The notes beneath the pieces are model-generated. The model had not been told where the DNA came from. It ran no database searches and saw only the letters and a list, made by a program, of their open reading frames with translations. Below are positions 63,499-64,000 of a stretch of DNA of 64,000 nucleotides, in pieces. Position 1 is the stretch's first letter. Each line of letters opens with the position of its first letter. The position numbers were made by a program, and so were the translations under genes. Source of the stretch: Sepioteuthis lessoniana (Eukaryota; Mollusca; Cephalopoda; Myopsida; Loliginidae); NCBI GenBank assembly GCA_963585895.1, contig OY757913.1, positions 105,958,618-106,022,617 on the forward strand. The letters run 5' to 3'.

Positions 63499-64000
63499 AT
63501 ATATTCTGTCAGATTCAATTCACGTCTCCCATTCTTAATATATAAACTTGCATGGATGTAAATGTAACAAATAAATGAATATATTTATTGGAAGAAGTTT
63601 ATTTGTCGAATATTTTCTCGGCTTCAGTGCAAAGGATTATCAATGACGAAAAGCAGGTCCTTCATTTACGACCTGGCTGTTGGGAAATTTCTAAATCATT
63701 TCGATCAGCTTTTGATAAGTGATGGGCTTTGAACCTAATCACAGTCATACAAAACGCTTTCGATTTCGTAGATAACAGAGAGGGGGGGGAGAAAGAGAGA
63801 GAGAGAGGAGAGAGGTGGGAGAGAGAGAGAGAGTTATATAGTAACGTGAAGATTGACTCCCTCTCTACCGGCATTTCGAAGCAGTCATTGAATTTTACTT
63901 GCGCATGCGCATATGGATAGTTTGACTGACGGAAGGACAAAGAGATTACAGAACCCCCAAATAGAATTCCTTAATCGTCAGACAAAACATTTGGGCGCAA
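63499..64000. other. Unassigned; (AG)n-rich tract at 63778-63836
   Basis: The purine tract (GA)n with G-runs is the only feature. Overlapping frames on both strands (63662-63940) are incidental. Confidence 0.45.

Overview
This is eukaryotic, AT-rich, repeat-saturated DNA. I found no intact host protein-coding gene and no operon-like layout. The repertoire points to an animal: tRNA-derived SINEs, several non-LTR retrotransposon (LINE) clades, a Penelope-like element, solo LTRs, and long (TA)n, (CA)n and (ATT)n microsatellites. The mixture looks like a marine invertebrate, and a cephalopod mollusc is my best guess from general familiarity (low confidence; nothing here proves it). The longest open frames are decayed retrotransposon ORFs. 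The window is best read as intergenic or intronic DNA built from layers of nested insertions.

Families named locally here. SINE-A, -B, -C, -D and -E are tRNA-headed retroposons of about 130 to 290 bp; several have perfect target-site duplications (TSDs). CTE is a roughly 300-800 bp non-autonomous element. Read head to tail, it has a conserved 200-bp head, an internal AT-rich tandem section, and a tail shared with SINE-C that runs into (CCAAA)n. The Dong-like LINE has a restriction-enzyme-like (REL) endonuclease end and (ATT)n/(AAT)n tails; it forms head-to-tail clusters. The RTE-like LINE ends in (ATG)n. One larger REL-endonuclease LINE of the R2/NeSL kind lies at 5.1-6.9 kb. Three solo LTRs have TGT...ACA ends and 4-bp TSDs.

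Layout. 0-5 kb: a solo LTR, SINE-C, CTE and an RTE 3' end. 5.1-8.2 kb: the REL LINE pseudogene and a possible 3' UTR. 8.8-29.6 kb: CTE and SINE copies, dense dinucleotide arrays, a tRNA-Ser(AGA)-like locus, a foldback repeat, a 371-bp pure (TA)n tract, an AT-rich 54-bp-period minisatellite and a second-family solo LTR. 29.6-34.7 kb: an array of about eight same-orientation Dong-like 3' fragments, one split by a SINE and one by a solo LTR. 34.7-43.3 kb: mostly unassigned DNA and CTE/SINE mosaics. 43.4-50.5 kb: more Dong-like fragments in both orientations, plus an RTE copy. 52.4-53.3 kb: a short tandem repeat that has captured SINE-B. 54.5-57.8 kb: three adjacent retroelement remnants (RTE, Penelope-like, RTE), each with its 5' part inverted relative to its 3' part. 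57.8-58.4 kb: a long-TIR element. 58.9-60.6 kb: Dong-like copies with two nested SINE-A insertions. 61.7-63.3 kb: a homogeneous 42-bp minisatellite and a 176-bp tandem repeat related to the LTR at 27.4 kb.

The most interesting signal is the insertion behaviour written into the repeats. Dong-like copies repeatedly land in (ATT)n tracts, apparently the tails of earlier copies, and keep one orientation within each cluster. 5' inversions are clustered. A SINE and an unrelated non-autonomous element share one tail, implying one common mobilising LINE. All family assignments come from reading translated motifs by eye; no database search was run.
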